From Chloroflexota bacterium (GTDB lineage Bacteria; Chloroflexota; Anaerolineae; Anaerolineales; Anaerolineaceae), in NCBI GenBank assembly GCA_011053085.1, contig DSBE01000323.1, forward strand, positions 1 to 7,439: a stretch of DNA of 7,439 bases. The letters run 5' to 3'. The stretch's first letter is position 1. Each line of letters begins with the position of its first letter. The position numbers were made by a program, and so were the translations under genes. The notes under the pieces are model-generated. The model had not been told where the DNA came from. It saw only the letters and a program-made list of their open reading frames with translations, and searched no databases. Positions 1 to 6,763 of this stretch are shown here, piece after piece.

Positions 1-1055
1 AGCAGAGAGAAACGCTCCAACACGACAGCCCAATCAGGCAGAGCGGCGAACATGCCACCCAGCACGGCATTCACCATGGTGAACATCGGTGCCACGATCA
101 TCAAATCAATGCTGGTACGCACCAGCGCCGAGATCATCACCGCGAAACCAGCCATTGCCAGAAAGTAGAGCAAGCCCAACAATAAGTATTGCACAAACAC
201 CCCTACGGTGATCGGCACATACAAACCGCTGATAGCCAGGGTGATCAGCAAAGCAAAGAAACAATACACCACCACCGCCATGCCAGCCGCCAGCGAGGTC
301 AGCGCCGGATTCACGCCCAGCGAGAGCATGCGTTCGCCAATGGCGCTACGGCGCTGGTCAATCACCCAGCGCGAACTGAGCAGGATGAAAAAGCCCGCCA
401 GCGCACAGAACCACAACACCCCCTGCGCGATCACCTGTGCACCGTTACTTTGCGGAGGTTCCTCCAAAGACCATTCACCATCCGGCAGATGGTAATCGAC
501 CAGGATCAAGGCATCACCCAGCGATGCCTCTTCCATGCCGGCACGGGTCAGTTCCTTGACAGCCTCATCAGCGGTCAGCCCTTTTTCCGCGCGGAATTCC
601 ATGTAATCCGCCAGCAGCACCTCGCGCGCCCAGATCTCCACCACTTTCTCAGAGAAAATCTCCACCAGCACCATGCCAATCGAGGAGGTTGGCGAGACAT
701 AGAAGGTGAACATATCATTGAAAACCAGCGCTTCCATTTGTTCAGTGAAGTCAGGATCGATGATGATCACACCTTCATAACGCCCCGCTGCCAGTGCTTT
801 GAGCGCTTCGTCGCCATCCGCCGCCATCACATATTCCGTCCCACCCACATCCTGTATCGCTTCAATGAACACCGCTGAAAACCTGCCGCCATCTTCATTC
901 ACCACTGCAATGCGGATGGTGTCATCAGCCCCGCGGGCGTGGTTGATGACCGGGATCAGCGCCACCACCACCGTGGTTAACAGCAGGATCCACAGCGTCA
1001 TCTGCTGGGCGATCTGCTTGAAGCGCAGCTGGAAAAAAGTCCAGAACCAATTCAT
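1..1055 (-). CDS. ABC-2 type transporter permease, second subunit (3' end cut by window edge)
   Basis: Membrane subunit of an ABC exporter in the cytoplasmic membrane. Translating the minus strand from the ATG at 1055-1053 gives 351 codons without a stop, running out of the window. A hydrophobic helix lies at about residues 20-37, then a soluble domain of about 170 residues (about 40-210) with an alternating strand/helix pattern, then helices at about 211-229, 253-277, 286-310 and 316-338. This is the ABC-2 layout of one helix, a large extracytoplasmic insert, then five helices, so the sixth helix and roughly 40-60 residues should lie outside the window. The start overlaps the stop of the upstream permease as ATGA (1055-1052). 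There is no clear Shine-Dalgarno sequence, so translation is probably coupled. It likely pairs with the 404-aa permease as a heterodimer driven by the ATPase at 3769-4497. The substrate is unknown. Confidence 0.88.
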   Translation of the reverse strand, partial: MNWFWTFFQLRFKQIAQQMTLWILLLTTVVVALIPVINHARGADDTIRIAVVNEDGGRFSAVFIEAIQDVGGTEYVMAADGDEALKALAAGRYEGVIIIDPDFTEQMEALVFNDMFTFYVSPTSSIGMVLVEIFSEKVVEIWAREVLLADYMEFRAEKGLTADEAVKELTRAGMEEASLGDALILVDYHLPDGEWSLEEPPQSNGAQVIAQGVLWFCALAGFFILLSSRWVIDQRRSAIGERMLSLGVNPALTSLAAGMAVVVYCFFALLITLAISGLYVPITVGVFVQYLLLGLLYFLAMAGFAVMISALVRTSIDLMIVAPMFTMVNAVLGGMFAALPDWAVVLERFSL

Positions 1056-2266
1056 TGGTGCAGCCGGTATTTGAACAACATCACCGAAAACACTATACTG
1101 ACCACCAAAAAACCAGCCAGTATAGCCAGACCGAAGCCCATCTGGGAAGGATCAAAATCAAACAGGGCATAACCGGTCAGTTTCATCACCGCCCCGATGG
1201 GCGAATACGCCCCTGCCTGGTTCATCCATGCCGGCAAATAACTGGCGGGCAGCGCCACCCCGCCGAACAGCGAAAAAACCACCACCAGATAGAAGGCAAA
1301 CCAGATCGCGCTATCCACCTGGCGGAACACCAGTGAGATCAACGCCGCCAGAGAAGAAAATACCAGCGCGGCAAACATCACCACCCCGACCAGAGCAGGC
1401 AGGCTGCCCGCGAAGATGCTATTAGCACCAAAGAAAACAAACCCCACGATCAGCATGGGAGTTGTCACCAGCAAAATGAACAAGGTACCGGTAATTACCC
1501 GTGTCAGCACAAAGGTGTACTGCCAGCGGAAATGCGCCACACCACGCGTGAAGGCAGTGCTTTGAAAATCCTGCACATTGTAACCAACAATGGGAATAAT
1601 GCCGAACGCCAGGAACATGGCAAACAGCGCCGACACGTAGTATTCCAGCGGCAGGAATTTCCCCAAAGGCGAGATGCCATGCAGGTCGTACAAACTGCTG
1701 CGGTTCAGCATGCGCAGCCCGATCATGATCATCAAATTATTGAAGCGGGTGTATGATTCCTCCCTTTCTGCAAAGGTGAGCATTTCATCCAGCACATAAT
1801 CCAGTCCCAACTGTGAGCGGTTGAACATCTGCACCACATGATCAAAAACCGGCAGAAACAAGGCATTTTCTAATTGATAATGCGGGCTGACCCACACATC
1901 AACCGTCGAAGAACGGCGGTAATAGAAATTTTGCATGCCGTTCTCAGGCAGCAGCACGAACAGAGCCGCCTCGCCGTTCTCGGTCATGGCGATCCCCTCC
2001 TGCCGTGAATCGACCAGTTCAATCGCTACCACATCCTCAATCGTCGGGGTGTTGACCACCTCATCAAATACAGTCCGCAGGTATTCATCCTGATCTTCGA
2101 TCAACACCGCCACCGTGGTTTTATCAACCGCACGGTTCGAGAACAGCAGCGGCACAATGGCGGAGGCAAACAGCAATAAAGTCACCACTGGCGTTATGAT
2201 GGATAACGCCAGTGTCAACTTGTTCGCAAACAACCGTTTCAGATCGTAATGGATCAGTTTAAACAT
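1052..2266 (-). CDS. ABC-2 type transporter permease, first subunit
   Basis: A complete 404-aa membrane subunit of an ABC exporter. Helix 1 is at about residues 17-42. A soluble extracytoplasmic domain follows at about 43-206, and then helices at about 207-228, 251-279, 287-315, 319-343 and 376-398, giving the six-helix ABC-2 core. The N terminus has the short basic cytoplasmic stretch typical of the family (MFKLIHYDLKRL). The large loop after helix 1 is like that of YbhS/YbhR and NatB-type permeases and unlike the short-loop drug permeases. The ATG at 2266 lies 16 bp after the lipoprotein stop. The gap is pyrimidine-rich (GTTCTTTCCCCA) and gives no good Shine-Dalgarno sequence, and two other nearby starts (ATG at 2284, GTG at 2280) are out of frame. 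The gene overlaps the next permease by 4 bp, which suggests a 1:1 heterodimer. No substrate can be assigned. Confidence 0.9.
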   Translation of the reverse strand: MFKLIHYDLKRLFANKLTLALSIITPVVTLLLFASAIVPLLFSNRAVDKTTVAVLIEDQDEYLRTVFDEVVNTPTIEDVVAIELVDSRQEGIAMTENGEAALFVLLPENGMQNFYYRRSSTVDVWVSPHYQLENALFLPVFDHVVQMFNRSQLGLDYVLDEMLTFAEREESYTRFNNLMIMIGLRMLNRSSLYDLHGISPLGKFLPLEYYVSALFAMFLAFGIIPIVGYNVQDFQSTAFTRGVAHFRWQYTFVLTRVITGTLFILLVTTPMLIVGFVFFGANSIFAGSLPALVGVVMFAALVFSSLAALISLVFRQVDSAIWFAFYLVVVFSLFGGVALPASYLPAWMNQAGAYSPIGAVMKLTGYALFDFDPSQMGFGLAILAGFLVVSIVFSVMLFKYRLHQ

Positions 2267-2282
2267 TGGGGAAAGAACACCA

Positions 2283-3761
2283 TCAGAATCCGAAATACAT
2301 TAAATTCTGAATTTCCTCTACCAATTCTTCAATATTGGTCACACGGATGGCGTTGCGGTCATCCAGGTTCGGCACACTGACCCGCACTGAGTCGTCAAAC
2401 TTATAGGTGCCGCTGGCATCCACCACGATACCTATTGTTTCCCCGTAGGCATTGATGGAACCTTCGATCTCGCTGACCATTTCGTATTCGCGTTTGTTGC
2501 GGATACGTGTCAGTTCGCTCCAGATCTTGACAGTGCCGTCCATATCGAGATCACTCCCGCGCAGAACGATGGTCATATCAGTCACCTCGGCATTGCGGCT
2601 AATGGCGGTGGTGCCGTCAATGGTCACGCGAATCCCTTCAGAAGGCACATTAAAACTGCCTTCCATCTCATAGCCGCCGCGTGTTTTCAGGTTCGTCAGC
2701 GAAAAGTCGATGGTATCGCCATCAGACTCTGCGGTCATAGCCATATCCAGTTCACGTCCATCGACAACAAACTTATAGAACAGATCAACCTCCTGCCAAC
2801 CATCATCCATGGTAATCCCAACGGCCAGCGGGGTGCCAGTCATGAGAAAACTGGTGTTGAAGTAGATGGATACTGCCAGGTCAATTTCTTCACCCTCAAA
2901 CACATAATCGAGGTCTTCCAGGGCATATTCAATGGCATCATCGAATTCATCTTCTGCCTCGCGGATAGTTTCATAGGCAGCCGCCATGAAATTATTTACC
3001 ACAAAGTCTTTGAGGCGCTCATCGTCCTGGGCGCGCTCCAACACAATTTCAGTCAAATCACGCAGATCATTTTCATCAAACGACACCGTGATCACCTGCG
3101 CGCGAGAGGATTTGCCCATCACACTGACATTTTCGGTGGTCCATGCTAATTTTGAGATATCGAGGTTATCAGCGATCAGACGCGCATAATGGCGCAGGAT
3201 GGTTTTCAACTCATCCAAAAACGCCTGGTCATAATTGCCTGCATCGGGGTTGATGGCGTATTGCAGGTCGGTTACACGGTCATTCAGCATGATGGGCTGG
3301 TTGTAATTCAGTTGTGACTGCATCTCATACACAATCATGGAGGTGAGAAATTGCGGCACATCCACCGCAAATTGATTCTCTTGCATATAGAAATAACCAT
3401 TCACCAAACCCAGGCCATTGACCGCCATGGACATATCGCCTGAGGGGGCATCATACATGGATTCAATGTCCAGTTTGCCGCCGCGCAGCATGCTGGTGTC
3501 AAATCCCATCGCATCGGCGAATACATCTTTGATGCGGAAACTAAAGCTGGCATCGTGTGAGGTGGTGTTGATCAGTTCCTGCACTTCACCCGCCAGATCC
3601 TTGGAGTATTCTTCGTTGGTGAACTCCTCAAACGGCAACATCAACAGATCCACCAGGCCAAACGCAAATGTTCTGGCTGGATTGATGCGCATACAACCGG
3701 TCATCAGCAGCGCTGCGACCATTAATCCTCCAAACAGCTTCAGAAAACCTTTATGTTTCAT
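2283..3761 (-). CDS. Secreted lipoprotein of unknown function, inside the ABC exporter operon
   Basis: I do not recognise this 492-aa protein. Its N terminus is a lipoprotein signal: basic MKHKGFLK, a hydrophobic core at about 9-19, and the lipobox LMTGC, with Cys23 as the probable lipidated residue. The mature protein should therefore be anchored on the outer face of the membrane. Residues about 180-290 look helical and include a strongly acidic stretch (about 265-293, rich in E and D). Residues about 294-465 look like repeated antiparallel beta strands with alternating polar and hydrophobic residues. No catalytic motif is visible. A long helix-plus-beta-sheet lipoprotein could be an LppX/LolA-like binder of a hydrophobic ligand, but that is only a guess. 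The ATG is 7 bp after the ATPase stop. AGGAG abuts it, and AAAGGAG lies 12 nt upstream inside the end of the ATPase gene. Its position between the ATPase and the permeases implies a role in the exporter, such as substrate capture or delivery. Confidence 0.85.
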   Translation of the reverse strand: MKHKGFLKLFGGLMVAALLMTGCMRINPARTFAFGLVDLLMLPFEEFTNEEYSKDLAGEVQELINTTSHDASFSFRIKDVFADAMGFDTSMLRGGKLDIESMYDAPSGDMSMAVNGLGLVNGYFYMQENQFAVDVPQFLTSMIVYEMQSQLNYNQPIMLNDRVTDLQYAINPDAGNYDQAFLDELKTILRHYARLIADNLDISKLAWTTENVSVMGKSSRAQVITVSFDENDLRDLTEIVLERAQDDERLKDFVVNNFMAAAYETIREAEDEFDDAIEYALEDLDYVFEGEEIDLAVSIYFNTSFLMTGTPLAVGITMDDGWQEVDLFYKFVVDGRELDMAMTAESDGDTIDFSLTNLKTRGGYEMEGSFNVPSEGIRVTIDGTTAISRNAEVTDMTIVLRGSDLDMDGTVKIWSELTRIRNKREYEMVSEIEGSINAYGETIGIVVDASGTYKFDDSVRVSVPNLDDRNAIRVTNIEELVEEIQNLMYFGF

Positions 3762-3768
3762 CTCCTAC

Positions 3769-4497
3769 TCATTCTCCTTTGCCTTGTACAATATCAAAAA
3801 TGACATTATCCAGATTGGTCATCTGGTTCTGCCCGTTATTTTTTATCAGCGTCTGGCTGTGTTCATAGCGCTGCACTTTGCCATTGTCCAAAATCATCAC
3901 CTGATCAACGAACGACAGCAATTCCCCCGGATAATGGGATGTAATGATCTGGGTCACGCCCTGCGCTGCCAGTTCTTTCAGATGTTCAAGCACCGTCTGC
4001 CGCTGCACCAGATCCACCCCCACCAGTGGTTCATCCATGATCAGGATGTGCGGCGCGTTCATCAGCGCCACCGCCAGATTCACGCGGCGCTTCATCCCGC
4101 CTGACAGGGTGCGCACTTTCTTACGCGCCAGGTCATGGATATCAAGGGCGGAGGCAATGCGCATGTAGACCGCATCCTCTTTGCTGACACGCCGCCCGCG
4201 CGACCAGCACAGCAGGTTGTCAGCCACGCTCAGGTCTTCGTACAGCGCCACTTCCTGCGGTACATAGCCGATCAAGGGGCGGATTGCCTGTGCATGCTGC
4301 CCGGCATCCAATCCGTTGATATGCACATTGCCATGGTCAGGTTTAAATAACAGCGCGAGGATTTTCAGCAGGGTGGTCTTGCCGGCCCCGTTCGGGCCGA
4401 ACACGCCCAGCACCTTTCCCTCTTCCAAAGAAAAGGAAATATCCTCCAACACACTTTGTTTTCCGTAGGATTTAAAAACGCCGGTGGCTTCTATCAA
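3769..4497 (-). CDS. ABC transporter ATP-binding protein (TTG start)
   Basis: The nucleotide-binding subunit that powers the exporter from the cytoplasm. All ABC motifs are present in its 242 aa: Walker A GPNGAGKT (34-41), Q-loop Gln81, signature LSGGM (131-135), Walker B ILIMDEP (151-157), a D-loop with GVD (160-162), and the switch His188. The short signature-to-Walker-B region with LSGGMKRRVNLA matches the DrrA/NatA/CcmA-like class that works with ABC-2 permeases. The start is TTG (4497-4495). The frame stays open upstream to a TAG near 4580 but contains no ATG or GTG, and GAGGG (4510-4506) sits 8 nt before the TTG, which supports this choice. It is first in the operon and ends 7 bp before the lipoprotein gene. 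A single NBD gene with two permeases implies an ATPase homodimer under a permease heterodimer. Confidence 0.95.
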   Translation of the reverse strand: MIEATGVFKSYGKQSVLEDISFSLEEGKVLGVFGPNGAGKTTLLKILALLFKPDHGNVHINGLDAGQHAQAIRPLIGYVPQEVALYEDLSVADNLLCWSRGRRVSKEDAVYMRIASALDIHDLARKKVRTLSGGMKRRVNLAVALMNAPHILIMDEPLVGVDLVQRQTVLEHLKELAAQGVTQIITSHYPGELLSFVDQVMILDNGKVQRYEHSQTLIKNNGQNQMTNLDNVIFDIVQGKGE

Positions 4498-4529
4498 TGA
4501 ATAATCCCTCTGATGATTGCTGCATTGAT
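4493..4529 (-). promoter_or_regulatory. Possible leader hairpin spanning RBS and TTG start of the ATPase gene
   Basis: On the minus strand ATCAATG (4529-4523) can pair with CATTGAT (4499-4493), a perfect 7-bp inverted repeat with a 23-base loop. The downstream arm contains the TTG start codon, and the loop contains the GAGGG ribosome binding site. Inside the loop AATC and GATT could add a 4-bp inner stem that leaves the purine-rich site exposed. The pairing is AT-rich and may be weak. A 7-bp match within a short stretch can occur by chance. Confidence 0.3.
4506..4511 (-). promoter_or_regulatory. Ribosome binding site of the ATPase gene (decides the TTG start)
   Basis: AGAGGG on the minus strand, 8 nt before the TTG at 4497. 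It is the only purine-rich site in the leader, and no ATG or GTG occurs in this frame upstream, so it fixes the start. Confidence 0.65.
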
Positions 4530-4566
4530 GAATGAGAAAATACGGTTCGAATGATTCAGTACTCTG

Positions 4567-4595
4567 GGTATAACAAATCTAGTATATCATGGCAG
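4567..4595 (-). promoter_or_regulatory. Candidate second promoter for the ABC exporter operon
   Basis: On the minus strand CTGCCA (4595-4590, 4 of 6 matches to TTGACA) is followed by a 17-base spacer and TATACC (4572-4567), with TG one base before it (an extended -10). It overlaps the other minus-strand -10 candidate, so only one may be used. The start of transcription would be near 4560, leaving a leader of about 63 nt before the TTG. Confidence 0.4.
4581..4589 (-). promoter_or_regulatory. Extended -10 promoter candidate for the ABC exporter operon
   Basis: The minus strand reads TGATATACT: TG, one base, then TATACT, which matches 5 of 6 bases of TATAAT. I find no convincing -35 box at 16-18 bases. 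Extended -10 promoters often tolerate that. Transcription would begin near 4575, giving a leader of about 77 nt. Confidence 0.5.
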
Positions 4596-4612
4596 TGGCA
4601 GAAAATAGGCGG

Positions 4613-4640
4613 TTAAATTGGTCTCGATTTGACCAGTTAA
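4613..4640. repeat. Imperfect inverted repeat between the divergent promoters (possible operator)
   Basis: The left arm TTAAATTGGTC (4613-4623) and the right arm GACCAGTTAA (4631-4640) are reverse complements apart from one bulged/mismatched position, with a 7-base spacer TCGATTT. The core TGGTC/GACCA is perfect. The centre at about 4627 lies about 41 bases upstream of the minus-strand -10 and about 53 bases upstream of the plus-strand -10. That suits a dimeric regulator acting on both operons. No regulator gene is in the window, so its identity is unknown. Confidence 0.45.
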
Positions 4641-4676
4641 GCGCCCGACAGGTTCAGGCAAACGCCATCGAATTGC

Positions 4677-4685
4677 TGGTATACT
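4677..4685 (+). promoter_or_regulatory. Extended -10 promoter of the isoprenoid operon
   Basis: TGGTATACT: TG, one base, then TATACT (5 of 6 to TATAAT). No good -35 is visible at 16-18 bases. The predicted start near 4691 gives a 5' leader of about 30 nt before the fni ATG. Its sequence is nearly the same as the minus-strand extended -10 at 4589-4581. Confidence 0.55.
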
Positions 4686-4708
4686 CAACGGTGAAATGCT
4701 GACCGCAC

Positions 4709-4713
4709 GAGGA
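4709..4713 (+). promoter_or_regulatory. Ribosome binding site of fni
   Basis: GAGGA ends 8 nt before the ATG at 4722. The competing ATG at 4714 reads ATG ACT GTA TGC TGA and stops at once, so 4722 is the start. Confidence 0.75.
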
Positions 4714-4721
4714 ATGACTGT

Positions 4722-5744
4722 ATGCTGATCCCCCAGCGAAAATCCGACCATTTGCGTATCACGCTTGACAACGACGTGCAATCGCGCGCAGAAAACGGGC
4801 TGGATCGCTATCAATTTGAGCACAATGCCCTGCCGGAAATCGGTCTGGTGCAGGTAGACCTGGCCAGTACCTTTCTGGGCGTGCCGCTGGCGGCCCCGCT
4901 GCTGATCTCGTCGATGACCGGCGGAACCGAAGAAGCAGCGCAAGTCAACCGCAACCTGGCGCTCACCGCCCAAACCTGCGGCATCGCCATGGGAATCGGT
5001 TCGCAGCGCGCCATGCTGGCGCACCCGGAGCTTGCCAGTACCTACCAGGTGCGACGCTTTGCCCCCGATATTCTTCTGTTCGCCAACATCGGCGCGGTGC
5101 AGTTCAACTACGGCCTGACCATTGATCAATGCCGCCGCCTGGTGGAGGATATCCAGGCCAACGCCCTCATCCTGCACTTCAACCCCCTGCAGGAAGCCTT
5201 GCAGCCTGAAGGCGAAACCAATTTCTCCACTCTGCTCCCGCACATCGAGCAGCTGGCTGCCAGCCTGCAGGTACCTGTCGTCGCCAAGGAAGTAGGGGCG
5301 GGTATCTCACTGGCGGCTGCACGGAGGCTGGTAGATGCCGGTGTGGCAGCCATTGACGTGGCGGGAACGGGCGGGACTTCCTGGGCGCTGGTAGAAATGT
5401 ACCGCATGAAACACCCCGAACGACAGGTGATCGCCGCCCAGTTCGCTGACTGGGGCCTCCCCACCGCTGAGTGCATCCAGACCATCCGTGCCGCTTACCC
5501 TGACCTTCCCCTGATCGCCTCCGGCGGGTTGCGCAACGGCATCCACGCCGCCAAGTGCATTGGCCTCGGCGCTGACCTGGTCGGTATGAGCACCCCCTTT
5601 CTGAAACCCGCCATGCAATCCGCCGAAAATTGCATCAAGGCAGCCCAAGAAATCATTGAAACCATGCGTATTGCCGCTTTTCTGATCGGCGCACGCTCAG
5701 TCACACAACTCAAATCAACCCCGGCATTGAAACTGCGAGGATAA
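4722..5744 (+). CDS. fni: Type 2 isopentenyl-diphosphate delta-isomerase (FMN-dependent)
   Basis: Interconverts isopentenyl diphosphate and dimethylallyl diphosphate in the cytoplasm. It is a TIM-barrel flavoprotein needing reduced FMN and Mg2+. The 340-aa length is normal for the family. Family motifs appear in order: RKSDHL (6-11, diphosphate binding), SSMTGG (63-68, FMN binding), GIGSQRA (91-97), ANIGA (121-125), HFNPLQE (152-158, with the conserved Gln157 and the Mg-binding Glu158), KEVG (189-192), GTGGTSW (215-221) and SGGLRNG (267-273, FMN phosphate). Nothing important is missing. It is the first gene of the plus-strand operon and ends 1 bp before the polyprenyl synthase that uses both of its C5 compounds. 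Type 2 isomerases are usual in organisms with a mevalonate pathway, so one is plausible here, but no mevalonate gene is in the window. Confidence 0.97.
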   Translation: MLIPQRKSDHLRITLDNDVQSRAENGLDRYQFEHNALPEIGLVQVDLASTFLGVPLAAPLLISSMTGGTEEAAQVNRNLALTAQTCGIAMGIGSQRAMLAHPELASTYQVRRFAPDILLFANIGAVQFNYGLTIDQCRRLVEDIQANALILHFNPLQEALQPEGETNFSTLLPHIEQLAASLQVPVVAKEVGAGISLAAARRLVDAGVAAIDVAGTGGTSWALVEMYRMKHPERQVIAAQFADWGLPTAECIQTIRAAYPDLPLIASGGLRNGIHAAKCIGLGADLVGMSTPFLKPAMQSAENCIKAAQEIIETMRIAAFLIGARSVTQLKSTPALKLRG

Positions 5745-5745
5745 C

Positions 5746-6762
5746 ATGAACCTGAAAGACTATCAACAGGCGCGCCTGCCTGTCATCGAAAACCGCCTGC
5801 AAGCTGACCTGTCAGCCCTGATCCCGGCTGGCAACCAGGAATTACACCTGATGCTTGCCTATCACATGGGCTGGGTGGGGGTAACTGGCGCTCCCAAAGC
5901 CAGCGGTAAACGCTTGCGCCCGCTGCTGGTGTTGATGGTGAATGAAGCCTGCAGCGGTAATTGGCAGGCAGCCTTACCCGCCGCTTCTGCGGTCAGTCTG
6001 TTGCACAATTTTTCGTTGATCCACGACGATATCGAGGACAATTCTGAACTGCGCCGCGGACGGCCTACCGTCTGGCGAATTTGGGGGCTGCCGTTGGCGC
6101 TCAACGCCGGTGACCTGATGTTCTCTTTCCCCTATGCCTCTCTTCTCAACCTGCCGCAAAGCGGCCACACCAACGACACCGTGCTAGCGGCGTTGGCCAT
6201 CCTGCAGGACACCATCCAGCAGTTGGTGCACGGACAGCACCTGGATATGCGCTTTGAAACCCGGCAGGATGTGGCCCTGGATGACTACTGGCAGATGATC
6301 GAAGGCAAAACCGCCGCGTTGATCGCCTGCTGCTGCCAGCTGGGTGCGCTGCTGGCGGGTGAAGGTGCCGCCCGGCAGGTGCAATGGGCGCAGTTCGGCC
6401 GCTCGCTGGGACTGGCGTTCCAGGTGGTGGATGACTGGTTGGGCATCTGGGGCGACCCCGCCGTGACCGGCAAAGACACCTTCAGTGACCTGCTCTCGCG
6501 CAAAAAGACCATCCCCATCCTCTACGGCATCGCCCAGAATCAGCAATTCGCGCAGCATTGGCACAAAGGCTTTGCGCAAGACAACCTGCCACAGTTGGCA
6601 CACCTGCTGGAGCAGGAAGGCGCCCAGTCGTATACCTTCGCCCAGGCTGACGATCTCACAAAACAGGCGCTTGCCTTGCTGGATGACCTCGTCCAACCTG
6701 GCCATCCCATGCACGCATTGCTGACCGAACTTGCTGCCACCCTCACCCGCAGGAGCGCCTGA
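5746..6762 (+). CDS. Short-chain trans-polyprenyl diphosphate synthase (probable GGPP/FPP synthase)
   Basis: Condenses IPP units onto an allylic diphosphate, giving precursors for carotenoids, quinones or lipids. The 338-aa protein has GKRLRP (54-59, IPP binding), the first aspartate-rich motif DDIED (94-98) followed by RRGRP (103-107), GQHLD (163-167), KT (188-189), the second aspartate motif in the form DDWLGIWGD (229-237), and KK (253-254). The second motif is DDxxG with a later Asp instead of DDxxD. I recall this form from actinobacterial and Chloroflexota IdsA-like enzymes, so it is not a defect. Phe89 lies five residues before the first motif, which has no insertion. In archaeal-type synthases an aromatic there limits the product to about C20, so GGPP is the best guess. 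The start has GAGGA (5737-5741), and one base separates it from the fni stop. Product length is inferred, not shown. Confidence 0.93.
   Translation: MNLKDYQQARLPVIENRLQADLSALIPAGNQELHLMLAYHMGWVGVTGAPKASGKRLRPLLVLMVNEACSGNWQAALPAASAVSLLHNFSLIHDDIEDNSELRRGRPTVWRIWGLPLALNAGDLMFSFPYASLLNLPQSGHTNDTVLAALAILQDTIQQLVHGQHLDMRFETRQDVALDDYWQMIEGKTAALIACCCQLGALLAGEGAARQVQWAQFGRSLGLAFQVVDDWLGIWGDPAVTGKDTFSDLLSRKKTIPILYGIAQNQQFAQHWHKGFAQDNLPQLAHLLEQEGAQSYTFAQADDLTKQALALLDDLVQPGHPMHALLTELAATLTRRSA
6751..6755 (+). promoter_or_regulatory. Ribosome binding site of the HAD-like gene
   Basis: AGGAG within the last codons of the synthase gene, 8 nt before the ATG at 6764. It supports that start and translation from the same mRNA. 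Confidence 0.7.
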
Positions 6763-6763
6763 T

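Noticed and set aside
189..878. Open frame of 229 codons on the plus strand
   Set aside because: It lies antisense to the second permease, is overloaded with His, Gln and Arg, has no membrane or domain pattern, and the minus-strand frame gives a clear ABC-2 permease.
2267..2282. The 16-bp gap between lipoprotein and permease as a terminator or internal promoter
   Set aside because: It is too short, with no stem-loop and no -10-like sequence. It is only an intra-operon spacer.
3418..4104. Open frame of 228 codons on the plus strand
   Set aside because: It crosses the junction of the lipoprotein and ATPase genes in antisense. Both of those have strong motifs on the minus strand.
4629..4634. 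TTGACC as a -35 box on the plus strand
   Set aside because: At 17 bases downstream the hexamer is GTTCAG, not a -10. The TATACT at 4680 is 45 bases away. The TTGACC is better explained as part of the inverted repeat.
4587..5243. Open frame of 218 codons on the minus strand running into the divergent promoter region
   Set aside because: It is antisense to fni, which has all family motifs. Its composition is Gln/His/Gly-rich without a recognisable domain, and it would overlap the promoters.
6430..6456. Loss of the DDxxD motif as a sign that the polyprenyl synthase is inactive
   Set aside because: The DDxxGxxxD form with all other motifs intact is a known variant in active IdsA-like enzymes.
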